Source: Sebastes aleutianus (lineage: Eukaryota; Chordata; Actinopteri; Perciformes; Sebastidae). From it: 64,000 nucleotides of DNA. The notes beneath the pieces are model-generated. The model was not told the origin of the DNA, ran no database searches, and saw only the letters and a program-made list of their open reading frames with translations. Shown here in pieces: positions 50,739 through 61,200 of the stretch (position 1 is the first letter of the stretch; each line of letters opens with the position of its first letter). The stretch covers positions 9,958,977 through 10,022,976 of the forward strand of contig CAKAKS010000031.1 of assembly GCA_916700875.1 (NCBI GenBank). Direction: 5' to 3'. Position numbers and translations under genes: made by a program.

Positions 50739-50775
<37 letters not shown>
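50739..50775. repeat. (TG)n microsatellite
   Basis: 37 bp of TG. Confidence 0.95.
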
Positions 50776-50778
<3 letters not shown>

Positions 50779-50930
50779 GTAGCTCTCCTCCAGCCAGCAC
50801 CAGGTGATATGGCCTGGTACGGAAGGTCACCGCTGTGATGTCACTTCCCCTTCCTCTCCGGATATTCCCAGCATTCTACTGCCAGCAGCCGGGAACTCTG
50901 GGAACTAAGAACAGGAAGACTGGCTCCTTC

Positions 50931-50931
<1 letters not shown>

Positions 50932-50977
<46 letters not shown>
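50932..50977. repeat. (GA)n microsatellite
   Basis: 46 bp of GA. Confidence 0.95.
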
Positions 50978-50980
<3 letters not shown>

Positions 50981-51039
50981 TGGTGAGGTTATCTGGTTAT
51001 TTTGCAGCACTGAATGACTCATTTTCTGTAAAAAACAAA

Positions 51040-51365
51040 CAAACAAACATAAGCAACGAGGAGAGAGTTAAAACGGAGAGCTAATGACACAGGAACGAGG
51101 ATGGTGCTGTTGCTGACCCCCAGGGGTCCTTGACGGGGTTCCAGGGGGTCCCCAGCAAAAATGGGAATAATTTATTTTCAGTATAATTCCATCCACAAAT
51201 AACACAATGACAGAATTTTGGTCATGAGTTTTATACACCTTCTGTAATAAAACATCTGAAAGTGAAAATCAGATGGGGGACCCTGGGACAAAATCCAATC
51301 AAATGGGGGTCCGTGGTCTAATTTGTGTCAGTTTGTGTCCTTGAAGTGAAAAAGTTTTGGGACCA
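51040..51365. repeat. Probable dispersed repeat
   Basis: The sequence between GACCCCCAGGGGTCC and TTTTGGGACCACTG looks like a dispersed fish repeat (CAGGGGTCC and GGGTCCGTGG type). It has no coding content. Boundaries are approximate and identification rests on memory of similar sequences. Confidence 0.35.
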
Positions 51366-51589
51366 CTGTCCTTGCCTTCTGCTTGTGTGTGTTTTACTGT
51401 ATAAATGTGTGTGCTGTATTTGATTGAGATTGTATGAAAGACATGTGGATCATCTGTAAATGGAGCAATATCGCCCCCTCCTGGCTATTTACGCTCAATG
51501 AAAAACAGTAGGCGTGTACATGACAAAACCCCATAAAATCCTTGTGTTTTGCTGAGATTGACTTTATTTCTTCGTTGTTTATAAATAAT

Positions 51590-51880
51590 AATAATAACAA
51601 AAACAATAACAATACTACTACTATCTCTGGACTGTTTTAAGTGGCTTCTAAAAACACATCTCTATAGGCAGGCATTTCTATAGGCCTCATCCACATGTGT
51701 GCTTGTCTGTTTGATCTGTTTCTCATTGTTTCTGTGTTTAATATTGTAAATGTTCCTTGTTTTCATCATTGTTTGATGTTTCATTTGTGTGTGAAGCCCT
51801 TTGTAATGGTGTGTTTTAAAAGGTGCTATATAAATAAAGCTTTACTTACTTACTTACTTACTACTACTACTACTATTACA
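51590..51880 (+). mobile_element. Non-LTR retrotransposon 3' tail
   Basis: It ends AAAGGTGCTATATAAATAAA followed by (CTTA)n and (CTA)n. This 'TATAAATAAAG plus simple repeat' ending is typical of fish LINE 3' ends. Family unassigned. Confidence 0.5.
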
Positions 51881-52039
51881 GAGCATAGGAAAACCCTCTG
51901 AGAACCCAAACAGAAATAATGCAACATTTTCTTTAGTGGATTTAAAATCAATTTTAAAAAATATTTTTTTTTTAAAGCAATTCTCATACAATTAGTAAAA
52001 GTAATGACGTATCAAAGTTGTTTTAATGCTGAAATCATT

Positions 52040-52310
52040 GGCTGAAATACTTGATACTAACATACAAGGCACAATTGGAAAGGAAAGATAACTTAAATTA
52101 TAAAAACAAAATATATAATAACAAAAATAAAAGAGGGTAGAAAATAATTAAAGGAACAAAAAAATAAATAAATAATAAGACTGCACTCTTCCATAGTAGC
52201 TCTAGGGGTCATCATCATACATGTTCAGTCATGTTATTTTTTATAATTTAAGTTATCTTTCCTATCCAATTGTGCCTCGTATGTTAGAAGTATTGAGTTT
52301 AGATTACAAT
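52040..52310. repeat. AT-rich inverted repeat, about 55-bp arms
   Basis: An arm near 52052-52110 (ACATACAAGGCACAATTGGA) is the near-complement of an arm at 52240-52300 (TCCAATTGTGCCTCGTATGT). AT-rich spacer lies between them. It could be a small TIR element or foldback. Confidence 0.6.
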
Positions 52311-52379
52311 GCCTTAATGTTTGTAAATGAATTATCTTCAATAAAAAAAAAAAAATATGAGACAATCATATCAAGACTG

Positions 52380-52670
52380 TTTTATTGTATGTTTTGATTA
52401 TGTGCTGTCTCTGCATGATTGTACTGATGTTTTACTGTTCTCTTTTATCCTTATTGATCTATCTTGTTTCTTCTCTGTCTTAACTCTTTCCTTTTAATCA
52501 ATGTGCTGTAATGTATTGTTCTTTTTAGGGTGCCTATTGTCATCGGGCCGGGGACTTCAGCTGGATATTAGCCATGTCGGCTAAAGCTGCCCTTTTTACT
52601 GTTATTGCTACAGTCAATTAATTGGGATTGTCCACGATATAATAAACTAATAAACTAAACTAAACTAAAC
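52380..52670 (+). mobile_element. LINE 3' end with (AAACT)n tail
   Basis: The text around CATCGGGCCGGGGACTT and GCCATGTCGGCTAAAG, then TGTCCACGATATAATAAACT and AAACT repeats, resembles the 3' UTR and simple tail of a teleost non-LTR retrotransposon. Family not assigned. Confidence 0.5.
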
Positions 52671-52672
52671 TT

Positions 52673-52922
52673 AGATTTGGACACACTGGACTAAACAGCA
52701 CACTATTTAAAATAGGTAAACAGGACACAGGTAAATGTAATTATTGTGGACAAGAGGAAACGGTGGAGCATGTAATGTTGCATTGTGAGAGATATGAGGA
52801 AGATAGAAGGCATTTGAGTCAAAGAGATTAAAGTACACTTTGATTTAATAGATATTCTACAAAAGAACTCACTAAATGATTGTTATAGAACATTATTTCA
52901 GTATCTTAGTAAATTAATATGA
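52673..52922 (+). pseudogene. LINE ORF2 C-terminal remnant, frameshifted
   Basis: Frame 52673-52831 reads RFGHTGLNSTLF then KCNYCGQEETVEHVMLHC, ending at TAA. CxxC followed by H and C is the zinc-knuckle-like end of non-LTR retrotransposon ORF2 proteins. A shift of frame near 52835 restores FDLIDILQKNSLNDCYRTLF to a stop at 52922. The reverse transcriptase is absent. It is a dead 5'-truncated copy just upstream of cdc37l1. Confidence 0.7.
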
Positions 52923-53040
52923 TTGGAAAAATATGAGGTTGTTTGTTTTCTTTTTCTTTTATTTCTTTTTCCTTTTTAATTTTCTTTTCTTTTCTTTATT
53001 TCTTTATTTCTTTATTTTTGGGATATAGTAATTATTAGCA

Positions 53041-53340
53041 GAATGATCACCCTCCTGTCCAGCAGGTGGCGCTAATGCACCAAATAGTTGTTTACCAACC
53101 ACCAATAACCCTCAAAGAAGCAGCAGCAGCAGCAGCAGCCAGTGACTGCTGTAGTTTTAAGCTAACGTTGTTTATTAACGGGAGCTAAACTCTCCCGACG
53201 TGGAGCAGCATATTCACCACTTCCAGACTGGCATTTAGATCACACAGACCTCTGTCAGACAGCCACAGACCTCACAGAGCAACACTGTTAGTGCCTCTTC
53301 CAACAACAGCTCGCACTAGCAGCAGCTAGCAGCAGAGGCG
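53041..53340 (+). promoter_or_regulatory. cdc37l1: cdc37l1 promoter / 5' UTR region
   Basis: It holds a strong CTCF-like core CCAGCAGGTGGCGC at 53059-53072, a CCAAT motif near 53101, a (CAG)n run near 53120-53140 and then a leader with several CAG repeats up to the start codon. The transcription start cannot be fixed. The region is moderately GC-richer than the flanking LINE remnants. Confidence 0.5.
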
Positions 53341-53445
53341 ATGGAGTGGCTGGGTAACGGAGCTGCACTTTACCAGGATGAAGAGCCAAACAGAGATCCA
53401 GCTTCAGCAGCTAAGAGCTTCAGTGCTGTCTATCCACACCAGCAG
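53341..53445 (+). CDS. cdc37l1: cdc37l1 coding exon 1
   Basis: 35 codons (MEWLGNGAALYQDEE to PHQQ), donor GTAACT, phase 0. It has the first in-frame ATG after a 5' UTR-like, CAG-rich leader. The N-terminus is poorly conserved in this family, so the start is less certain than the rest. Confidence 0.8.
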
Positions 53446-56400
53446 GTAACTAAAGCGTAGCTATATATACATTACTTGGCATTGCAGAGGTGACTTAATG
53501 GTATTAAAAGCATGTTAACTAGATAAACCCTGTTTCAGTGGAGAGAGTTCAACTTCAAGTGCTTCACAGTCAGAAACGTGTCTGTTGTTCAGCAGTGTAA
53601 CATGTGTTATGTTGCCTAGGTTACTGCCTCTTCTGCTATATTACATACGTTGCCTAGGTTACCTTTTCTGTCATCATCTTATACACTATTACATTTAGTC
53701 AATAACTCTCATGGTGCACAACACCAGTGTCCAGGCTGCATGGAGTGAATGCTGACCTTATAGCAAACCCAGACCTGAGTAAACAAGCTATCTATAGTCC
53801 ACTTTAAGATAAGATAAGATAAGATATTCCTTTATTAGTCCAGCAATTTGGGACATTTGCAGTGTACAGAAGTTAAAGGGGATAGTGCAAAAACAAGATG
53901 CATCAGCTAACACAGTTAAAAAAAGAGAGCTAAACAAAGTGTAACAAAATATGAACTATTTAAATAGAAGGAAGTATAAAAATAGGAGCAGTATATACAG
54001 TATTGATAATAAACAGACTATTAACAACATTGCACAAGTGGAAAATGATATTGCACAATGAGAATGAAGGAAATCCACCTGAAAATATCAGGTTATTGTC
54101 ATGGTGTGAATGTGGTCTACTGGGAGTAGTGCTGGTTGAGGAGTCTAACAGCTGCAGGAAGGAAGAACCTTCACACACTTTGGGTGGAGCAGCCTGGTTA
54201 TAAAGAAAACAGACACTTGCTGTGTCACCATCCTGTCAAGGACATGGCAGGAAAGATGGTGAAGGTTTAGAGGCCACAACAAGGCATGAAGCAGCAGCAG
54301 CAGCAGCCCACTTTCCCTATTTCCCCCAGGTCCTCCTCGGTATTCTCAGACACTGACAGCTGTGTGTGGTGTGGTGTCTGTGACTAGAAAAGGCATTTGG
54401 CTGTTTTGGTAGCCATGAAACAAAATGGAAACAAGCCTTTTATTTTTAGCCCTCTCGCCCCACCCTGTACCAAATACAGCATGGTTGTGGTTAAAAGCCA
54501 AATGGCTTCGTGTGTGACTCAGGATGAGGGGCAGCTGTTCCCTCTAAGCACACAGCCGGTCTCTCTGTGGAGAAAGATTTATTCGGGCTATATAGAAAAC
54601 ATATAAAACAAAAAAAAAAGGGATGAGGATTAAAACTTCAAGTCAAGCCCCTTTGGTGATGTCAGATTGTGTTTTAACAAAGCAAACTACACCACAGGAT
54701 TCTTGCATATGCAGAACCTGTGAAAGTTGCATTGTGCAAGTGAAAATTAGGTAATTATCAGGTTTGGCTGGTGGAGAACCAGAAAAGTAGCAGGTGCATT
54801 TTTGAGTCGTTCCAACCACTGTGGTAGGTAGACAGGAAATATTAGTTCCCTGCTCTAATTTGTACAAAGCACAATGTGTACGTAATGTGTATGTTATGAG
54901 GATTTACTGTTAATTTGACTTGAGTCACTGACAGAATCTAAGGTTGTGTCCGAAATTCCACACTAACATGCTATTGCTATCGCTTCAATTTAACTGTAAG
55001 TATAAGATTTCACTTTGCTAGGCGTTATATATGTTTTAAAACAATTCCAACTTTGATTATCACAAATCGTTGTTTTGGTCACATGAGGTTGGCACGGTTA
55101 CATGTCTCCAACCGGCAAGGAGGCTCTCGGGAAGAGACGACGTAAATTACTGCTCAGTGCATCCAAAAAAAAAAATACATACTACTGTTTATTCACACAA
55201 AAGTATGTTGAATGATAGTACACATATTGAGTATGTAGTGCATAGTTTGCATTTCAGTCGAAGCCAGTGTTTCCCTGTCCTAATCTCTTTCTTCCATTTA
55301 CCTCTCACCAGTCACCAACACCGCACATTTGTGATTGTGCCATGGCGTCGCTGTGCCAGAGCCAGCAGCGCTGCGTGAAGGCCTCCATCGTCTCTAGCTG
55401 GAGGCTGGCCGAAGCCCAGGACCAGCTGTGCTCTTTGGGTGTCCACAGCTCCGAGTCCCTGGAGCAGGAACGAGCTCGAACTCTGGCCTGCCCCTCCGAA
55501 CTCACGCACACAGAGGAGGAGTGGCGTCGCAAGGAGAGCATGCTGGGAGGTCAGGGACCCAGCCGCAGTCCTGTGCTCGGAGCTGTAAGAAGTTGGGACG
55601 TTTTTGATAAGGTAAGCAAACAGTTTGGCTTTTTTATCACGTTTAAGTGAGGCATAAAAGCTGACGTGGAAAATTAAAAGCAAACAAGATCATGACTTGA
55701 ATTATTTGATGGTGTGTGCTGTCTACTAACCATTTAATAATGTTTTCAACAGTGAGTCAGTGTACTCTCTCTCTTCCAGAGTATCATCAATGTCCAAAAT
55801 CAACCTGTAGAGATGGATCAGGACAAGTGCAAGACGTTCCTCCAAAAATATGACCAAGAGCTCAGACATTTTGGTAAGTGAGATGCCAAATCTGAAGGGC
55901 AGGACTTCTTCTCCAGCTTTACTGGAAGAGGTCATATTTAGTTTTCATATGCATACTTGATTTATTGAACTTTTATGCAGGAATTTCATCTCAACACACC
56001 CGACTGTGGTGGAAGAAGGCAACTGTTTTTCAGCAAACTCGTGGCCCTTGTCAGTTATAGAGTGGTTGCAGTTGGTGTTTTATCCAAATTATCATTACTT
56101 TGCATGTAAATGTTTGTGCCTCTGGCCAGCAAGGCAGTTTGTACTGCATGTGAGTTGTGCAGAAGAAGAGTCCATGTCACAGTTTGTACTTTCAACGAAG
56201 TGTTGCACAATTAATCGACTATTAATCGCGATCACAGTTTGGGGAGATGTTTTGGCTTCCCTTTTGGGTATAGATATTATCTATTCAACCAATGTGTTTA
56301 TGATTAAATTAAGGGCATACAATTGTTTATCTAGCCTCTTAATGTTGCTAATTTTGCTCTCAAAGTGCACCAGATTAAAGCATTTCACTTTGAAATGTAG

Positions 56401-59400
56401 CTAAGAAAGGGGTAGGGTGAATATTCCTGTATGTTATCATATTGCAATATATATAAAGCAGAAAGAAATATTGCAATATCAGTTTTTTTCCAACATCGTG
56501 TAGCCCAAATTTGAACATTAAGAGGGATGCAGCACAGCATGGAAGTGAAAACAGTGCTCTATTAATTTGAATGTGAAAGTGCAATAAAAATGTGCTGTCG
56601 CTAAAATCAAAGGTTAATCGTAATAAATAATTGTGATATCAATATTGATCAAAATAATCGTGATTATCATTTTGGCCATAATCGTGCAGCCCTATTTCAA
56701 CGGTTGCCATACCAACAATCTAACTTTTTCAAAAACGATAGATTAATTTTATTGAGATGCTTTTGGCAAATGATCTGGACGAATATAAAATACCGGCTAC
56801 ACGTTTCTTAGTGTGAAAGCAGAAGTGCTGGATAGTCCAAAATGTTCCCATGAGAAAGCAGGCACTAATTACTAACTCTACTATGAGAACTTTAAGTGCC
56901 CAACGATACACTCTTGTGAGAATGTTACTATGGTAATTAAATGGATAGTTGCTGTAAATATTTCTGAGAAAACGGTAGCAAGCAACTGAGGTTTCTTTGG
57001 TGATATTTTAACATGCAAAATCACCCTTATGATCCTTCTTTATGTCTTATGTCTGAAAACATGTCTTTTTTTATCCATTGATCAGGTATGTTGCGGAGAT
57101 GGGACGACAGTCAGCGGTTCCTCGCAGACATGCCTCAGCTCATCTGTGAGGAAACGGCCAACTACTTAATTCTCTGGTGCATGAGACTACAGCAAGAAGG
57201 GGTAATGTACTGGAAGGATTAGGCTGGTGTTATTTGATCTTTTTATTGTCAACAATACCTCAAACATAAAACCTATACACACGGAACACAGAACTCACTT
57301 TCTGTCAAAAAAGAAAACTATTAAAACACATAAGAGCCATCTAGTTGCAGTGGGTAGCATGTTGCTTCATTATGACGAACACGGTCGACCAGTGTATTTC
57401 CTCTCACCTCGTCAAGCTGTGAAAGCAGTGTAAACACGGGACCATGTGCCTGAGCATGTGCACTGACATCTGCAGGCAGTGAAAACACAGTTGTGGGGTG
57501 GATTTAGCATAATCTCCCTCAGTGCCAACAGAGATTATTACACCACCAAATAAAGAAATGGCCTCACCTGCTTCGTTAATCCCAAATGTGGAAACTAATT
57601 TTAATCTAATGCAGTACCACACAATATGAAGGTGTTGGAAGTACAGAATTTTCCATCGTGCTGTCAGCGCTCTGTTGAAATCTGACATTTTTCAGTGATA
57701 TACTTCTGAAACTTTGCCACAGATGGCATGCACACTGATGCTCCAGTGAATTTACGCTCCAAAGTAGCTGTAAACATACAACAGCACATACTGCATCAAT
57801 GCTGGGTATTAGAAATCAGTAATAATAACCAAGTTTATAATAGTCTGGAATTTTCAATTAGTGTTTCTTTTATTTTAGTTTGGTTTTAGTTCATTTTCAG
57901 AGTGTGTTTGTTATATTTCAGTTCAGTTTTTCAGTTTTAGTTTTTATAGATTTAGTTTTACAGTATTTTTAGTTTGTTTTTGTTAGAGCAAGGTATAATG
58001 TCTCAGAAGTATGTAGCTATGAAATGCATGGTTGGAGAACTGTGTAGGAATGGCCATAATGTTTAATCTTTGCGCTTTGTTAGTGTCCGATGTGAAGGAA
58101 TTTGCGGCATCACCTGAAATGTCAAGTTTGTTAAATTTCTGTGGTTCAATGTCACGAGAGATGACGGAAATTCTTGCGTTCTCTTTTTTTTCTATAGTGA
58201 TATATTATAGCTAGTAAAAACTAAAACAGAAATACATTACGTTGATTTTTATTTTGTTATTAGTTTTTTACCCAGGCAGTAATATTTCAGTTTACTAAAA
58301 ATATTTTTCACTGCTTACTTTTGTTTTAGTTTCAGTTTTAGTTCACTATGATGCCCTGGTAATTACATAGCACAAGCGATTTGAAACGTGACTAATAAAC
58401 TGGGTGTTGTCCTGCAGAAGGAAGCGCTGATGGAGCAGGTGGCGCACCAAGCTGTGGTCATGCAGTTCATCCTGGAGATGGCCTCGAACTCTCAGCAGGA
58501 TCCCCGAGGCTGCTTCAGACAGTTCTTCCACAAAGCCAAAGTAAGATGCAATCATCTGATAATTCTGTGTGCGAGTACATATCTGTGGCTTTCGTTTTGT
58601 TGTGTCTCAGGCAGTTTTCCCTAATATTATTGCCTTGGTTGCTGTGTAGGAAGGACAAGACGTCTACTTAGAAGTCTTCCACACAGAGCTCGAGGCCTTC
58701 AAACACAGAGTGAAAGAATACGCAGTCAAGTCTAGAATCGACACATCCAACAATGTTGAACAACACAAAACCGGCACAAACTTCAGACTCGACCCCAAAG
58801 AAGCCTTGGACTCTTTACCTCCGGTAAGTCCTCCTCCTCTTCTTCTTTTTCATAGGCTGTTGCAGTTACCCCACACAGCTGTCGGGTGGCACCATTGAGC
58901 TATTGTATGTTAGTCCTGTGATCATATAGAACTCATCTTTAGTTGGATGCTGGATTTTTAAAGCATCAGCACTCTTAGTTCTATTTCCTAGTGATATCTT
59001 TGTCACAAAATATGCAAATAACTATTTTCACATACAGTAAATGGTAGTTAGTACTTGTGGCCAGAGCAGCTGCCAAAAGTTGATTTTTACCTGCAAACCA
59101 GGACCTGGAGTTCATGTTGCTCTTGTTGATTTTAAACACTAACTTCTGCCAAACAGTAGAAACTTGATAGAACATCCTGTTATTAGTTTTACCTGACTCA
59201 AATGGGTCAAATGTGCTCGCTGTTATTGTGACGTACCAAGCTAAAACTACATTTAATTCGTCAGGCATCACGAATTCCACAGCAGCGTAATCTTGAAACT
59301 GTCTTACAGCTCCACCAAAATCAAAATCTCTCCTGAAACGTTCAAGCTAAATAAGATTAGCATTTCTGTGGCGCTGCTTCATTTATTGATTACATGGTTA

Positions 59401-60771
59401 AATAAATTAACTCACTGTTTAATATGTACCGTATGCATGTGTGCATATACTTTTCCAAGTCCAAACAATAGATATTTTCATTTTGTTAAGTAGTTTTTTT
59501 GTGCTTTTCATGCTGAATAACTTATTTCTAAGAAACTTATGTACACACCTCTGGTAAAAAAACAATATTTAAAGTGCTGCTTTTTGTGTGATTCTTTGTG
59601 GAAAAACTCAGTTTTACAGATCTGTTGATTAAATCAACTAATCGATTTGTCGGCAAAAGCGTATGAGTGTCAGTCACAGGACGGCCATACATAATCTCCT
59701 CACCTCTGGCATCAGACTTTGTCTCTTCCACCTAATCATTGTGTCAGCAGCTCAGGTATCAGAAAATCCATTAGTCCACTCAGACCATTCATTCTTCTGC
59801 GTCATTATTTGTTCCTAGATACATCAGTGGAGTATTACCTGCTCTGACATTTTAAAGGAAAAGACGAGTAACATGTGACAAATGTGTCACAATGTGAGCA
59901 AATGGAAACTCTCTGGACCTCTGAGTTGTCTGTAACAACAGACATGGAAGAGATTTTTATTTATATCAATATTCAGATTAAGTAGAGAAAGTGAAAGTTG
60001 CTACATGCTTTTCTACTAAACTTGATCTTTGTAGTTTGAAAGCCTTTTGTAGGCAAGAGGGAATGAAGCCTCCTCCCCTCTGTTGGCCCCACAGCTTGAC
60101 GAGCTGCCAAACATCTACTCTGAGAAAAGAAAAAAAATCATCCTCCCCTTCGCCCACAGAGGAAAGACGGCTCCTCATGGAATGCGATCGAGCCTGTTGA
60201 AAGCGAAGCTCGGCTCTCCTGGTCCCACTTTTTTTTTAGATTTCTGCCGTTTTCTTCTCGTAGCTTCTCTCGTCACCTCCTCAGTTTAAACTCGCAGTCA
60301 GTCTCTAAAAGGAGAACATGTACATGAGAAGCTGTTCTTTATAGAAAAAAATCATACGTTTGAGTCCTCCTAGATTTGTTTTAGTTCACAGTAAACATCT
60401 CTGCAGAGGAAAGTTTGTGAATTAACGATCAAATGTGTAGTGTCAGCTCAGATTAGGGCATGAAATGTTACAGAGGCAGAGTGCAGTTACATAACCATTA
60501 TAATCCCCTAACTAGGCGACAGTAGGTTAATCCCCCAGAGTCTCTCTCCAGCTCCATTTTAAACCTGTTTTTGACTTAGATTTGTGCTCGACAAACCTCA
60601 CCTGTGAATGTTTATTTGTCATCAGACCCTCCTGTGTTCCTCTCCCTCCACTAGGTGGCAGAGTACCCCATGAAGCGTTGTTTAGAGGCTGGACTGTGGA
60701 CAAGCACAGGGAGGTGGACAAAGGACGACGCGACAGAAACAGACGATATACGCATGATGGAAACCTCTTAG
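53341..60771 (+). CDS. cdc37l1: CDC37-like 1 (HSP90 co-chaperone), complete, 7 coding exons
   Basis: Joined exons 53341-53445, 55312-55611, 55780-55873, 57086-57201, 58418-58540, 58650-58823 and 60655-60771 total 1029 nt, or 342 residues plus stop. Human CDC37L1 is about 337. Every junction is GT-AG and keeps frame. CDC37L1 (HARC) is a cytosolic HSP90/HSP70-binding relative of the kinase co-chaperone CDC37. Diagnostic blocks are SWRLAEAQDQL and EEEWRRKE (N-terminal coiled-coil half), HFGMLRRWDDSQRFL, CEETANYLILWC (shared with CDC37's HSP90-binding domain), MEQVAHQAVVMQFI, DPRGCFRQFFHKAK and a C-terminal MMETS that parallels human MMDTV. As in the mammalian protein, the kinase-binding N-terminus of CDC37 is absent. 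Exon 1 is short and divergent, as expected. I see no frameshift or premature stop. Confidence 0.95.
53800..54230 (-). repeat. Retroposon-derived repeat in cdc37l1 intron 1
   Basis: (AAGAT)n followed by ATTCCTTTATTAGTCCAGCA and a long tail with GGAGTCTAACAGCTGCAGGA. This is a common fish LINE-related 3' end in antisense orientation. Boundaries approximate. Confidence 0.55.
55312..55611 (+). CDS. cdc37l1: cdc37l1 coding exon 2
   Basis: 100 codons between acceptor CTCACCAG and donor GTAAGC, phase 0 to phase 0. It encodes the SWRLAEAQDQL ... SSESLEQERA ... EEEWRRKE coiled-coil region and ends WDVFDK. The exon is notably GC-rich. Confidence 0.92.
55780..55873 (+). CDS. cdc37l1: cdc37l1 coding exon 3
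   Basis: 94 nt after acceptor CTCTTCCAG, before donor GTAAGT. It encodes SIINVQNQPVEMDQDKC to RHF plus the first base of a glycine codon (phase 1). Confidence 0.92.
56200..56692. mobile_element. TIR element (MITE) in cdc37l1 intron 3
   Basis: GTGTTGCACAATTAATCG at the left is inverted to CGATT/TAATCGTGCAGCCC at the right. About 493 bp, AT-rich, with AATATTGATC and GATTATCATT words. Non-coding. Confidence 0.7.
57086..57201 (+). CDS. cdc37l1: cdc37l1 coding exon 4
   Basis: 116 nt after acceptor TGATCAG, before donor GTAATG. It encodes MLRRWDDSQRFLADMPQ and CEETANYLILWC, the most conserved block shared with CDC37. It completes the split glycine and ends in phase 0. Confidence 0.93.
57830..58360. 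repeat. TTTAGTTT-rich dispersed repeat in cdc37l1 intron 4
   Basis: Long runs of TTTTAGTTT-type words lie at both ends (57870-57990 and 58250-58345), partly in inverted form near 58210. It resembles a common fish MITE. It ends 60 bp before exon 5. Confidence 0.5.
58418..58540 (+). CDS. cdc37l1: cdc37l1 coding exon 5
   Basis: 41 codons after acceptor CCTGCAG, before donor GTAAGA. It encodes KEALMEQVAHQAVVMQFI through CFRQFFHKAK, phase 0 at both ends. Confidence 0.93.
58650..58823 (+). CDS. cdc37l1: cdc37l1 coding exon 6
   Basis: 58 codons after acceptor GCTGTGTAG, before donor GTAAGT. It begins EGQDVYLEVFHTELEAF, matching the family's ELEAFKSRV region, and ends ALDSLPP, parallel to human LLESLPQ. 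Confidence 0.92.
60655..60771 (+). CDS. cdc37l1: cdc37l1 terminal coding exon 7
   Basis: 38 codons plus TAG after acceptor CTCCACTAG. It begins VAEYPMKRCLEAGLW and ends DDIRMMETS. The acidic-MM(D/E)T end is the family signature. The middle is diverged from human. Confidence 0.85.
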   Translation: MAEYPMKRCLEAGLWTSTGRWTKDDATETDDIRMMETS

Positions 60772-61200
60772 GGATTGTAGGATCAGCCCCCCCTGCTTTT
60801 CCTCTCATCTCCATCGCCTCACCATTTATAGGAACAAGCCCTCTTTGTGTACAGCAGGACAGGCTGAGTAACACCAGTGCAGAGCAAAGGAATAAAAGGA
60901 GACATGATCAGTCTTTTTACGCTGCGGGAAAATAATGGTTTACCGACGACAAACATTTCTCAGTGTTACCGATTGTTGTGCCAACATGGTTGGCCTTCTG
61001 GCGAGCTGGTTCCTGCGGTTGTCTCTTTGCCAGCTAAATGCACGTGTTGTGCCATAACCCTGGTTTTACAGATCGCTGGTTCATTTTAATTTCTCCTGAA
61101 AAGAGAGAAACATTCTTACATGGAAGCAAAACAAACTGACAAATTGAAATCCAGACAACACAAAGAATACTAAACCAATAAAGTCTTTGGGCAGTTAGGT
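60772..61200 (+). other. cdc37l1: cdc37l1 3' UTR
   Basis: Non-coding sequence after the stop, with two AATAAA hexamers at 60891-60896 and 61177-61182. The second sits in CCAATAAAGTCTTTGG and looks like the stronger terminus. Confidence 0.55.
61177..61182 (+). terminator. cdc37l1: cdc37l1 polyadenylation signal AATAAA
   Basis: Canonical AATAAA about 400 bases after the stop. An alternative proximal AATAAA is at 60891-60896. Either or both could be used. Confidence 0.5.

Larger units (their letters stand above)
34296..53040. other. Gene-poor region between nrarp and cdc37l1
   Basis: No coding exon recognised on either strand. Its contents are the TIR elements, minisatellite, microsatellites and LINE remnants listed separately. 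Stretches such as 36.1-37.7, 38.0-39.6, 41.3-41.9, 44.6-45.4 and 46.3-47.7 kb show nothing I can name. A 30-bp direct repeat (GCTTCTCTGTGCTTTGTTGA) occurs twice at 38437-38497. Confidence 0.6.

Noticed and set aside
60083..60289. Possible extra cdc37l1 exon (LDELPNIYSEKRKK) after a CCCACAG acceptor in intron 6
   Set aside because: It has no match to the CDC37L1 C-terminus and no good donor. Joining exon 6 directly to 60655 keeps frame and gives the expected ending.
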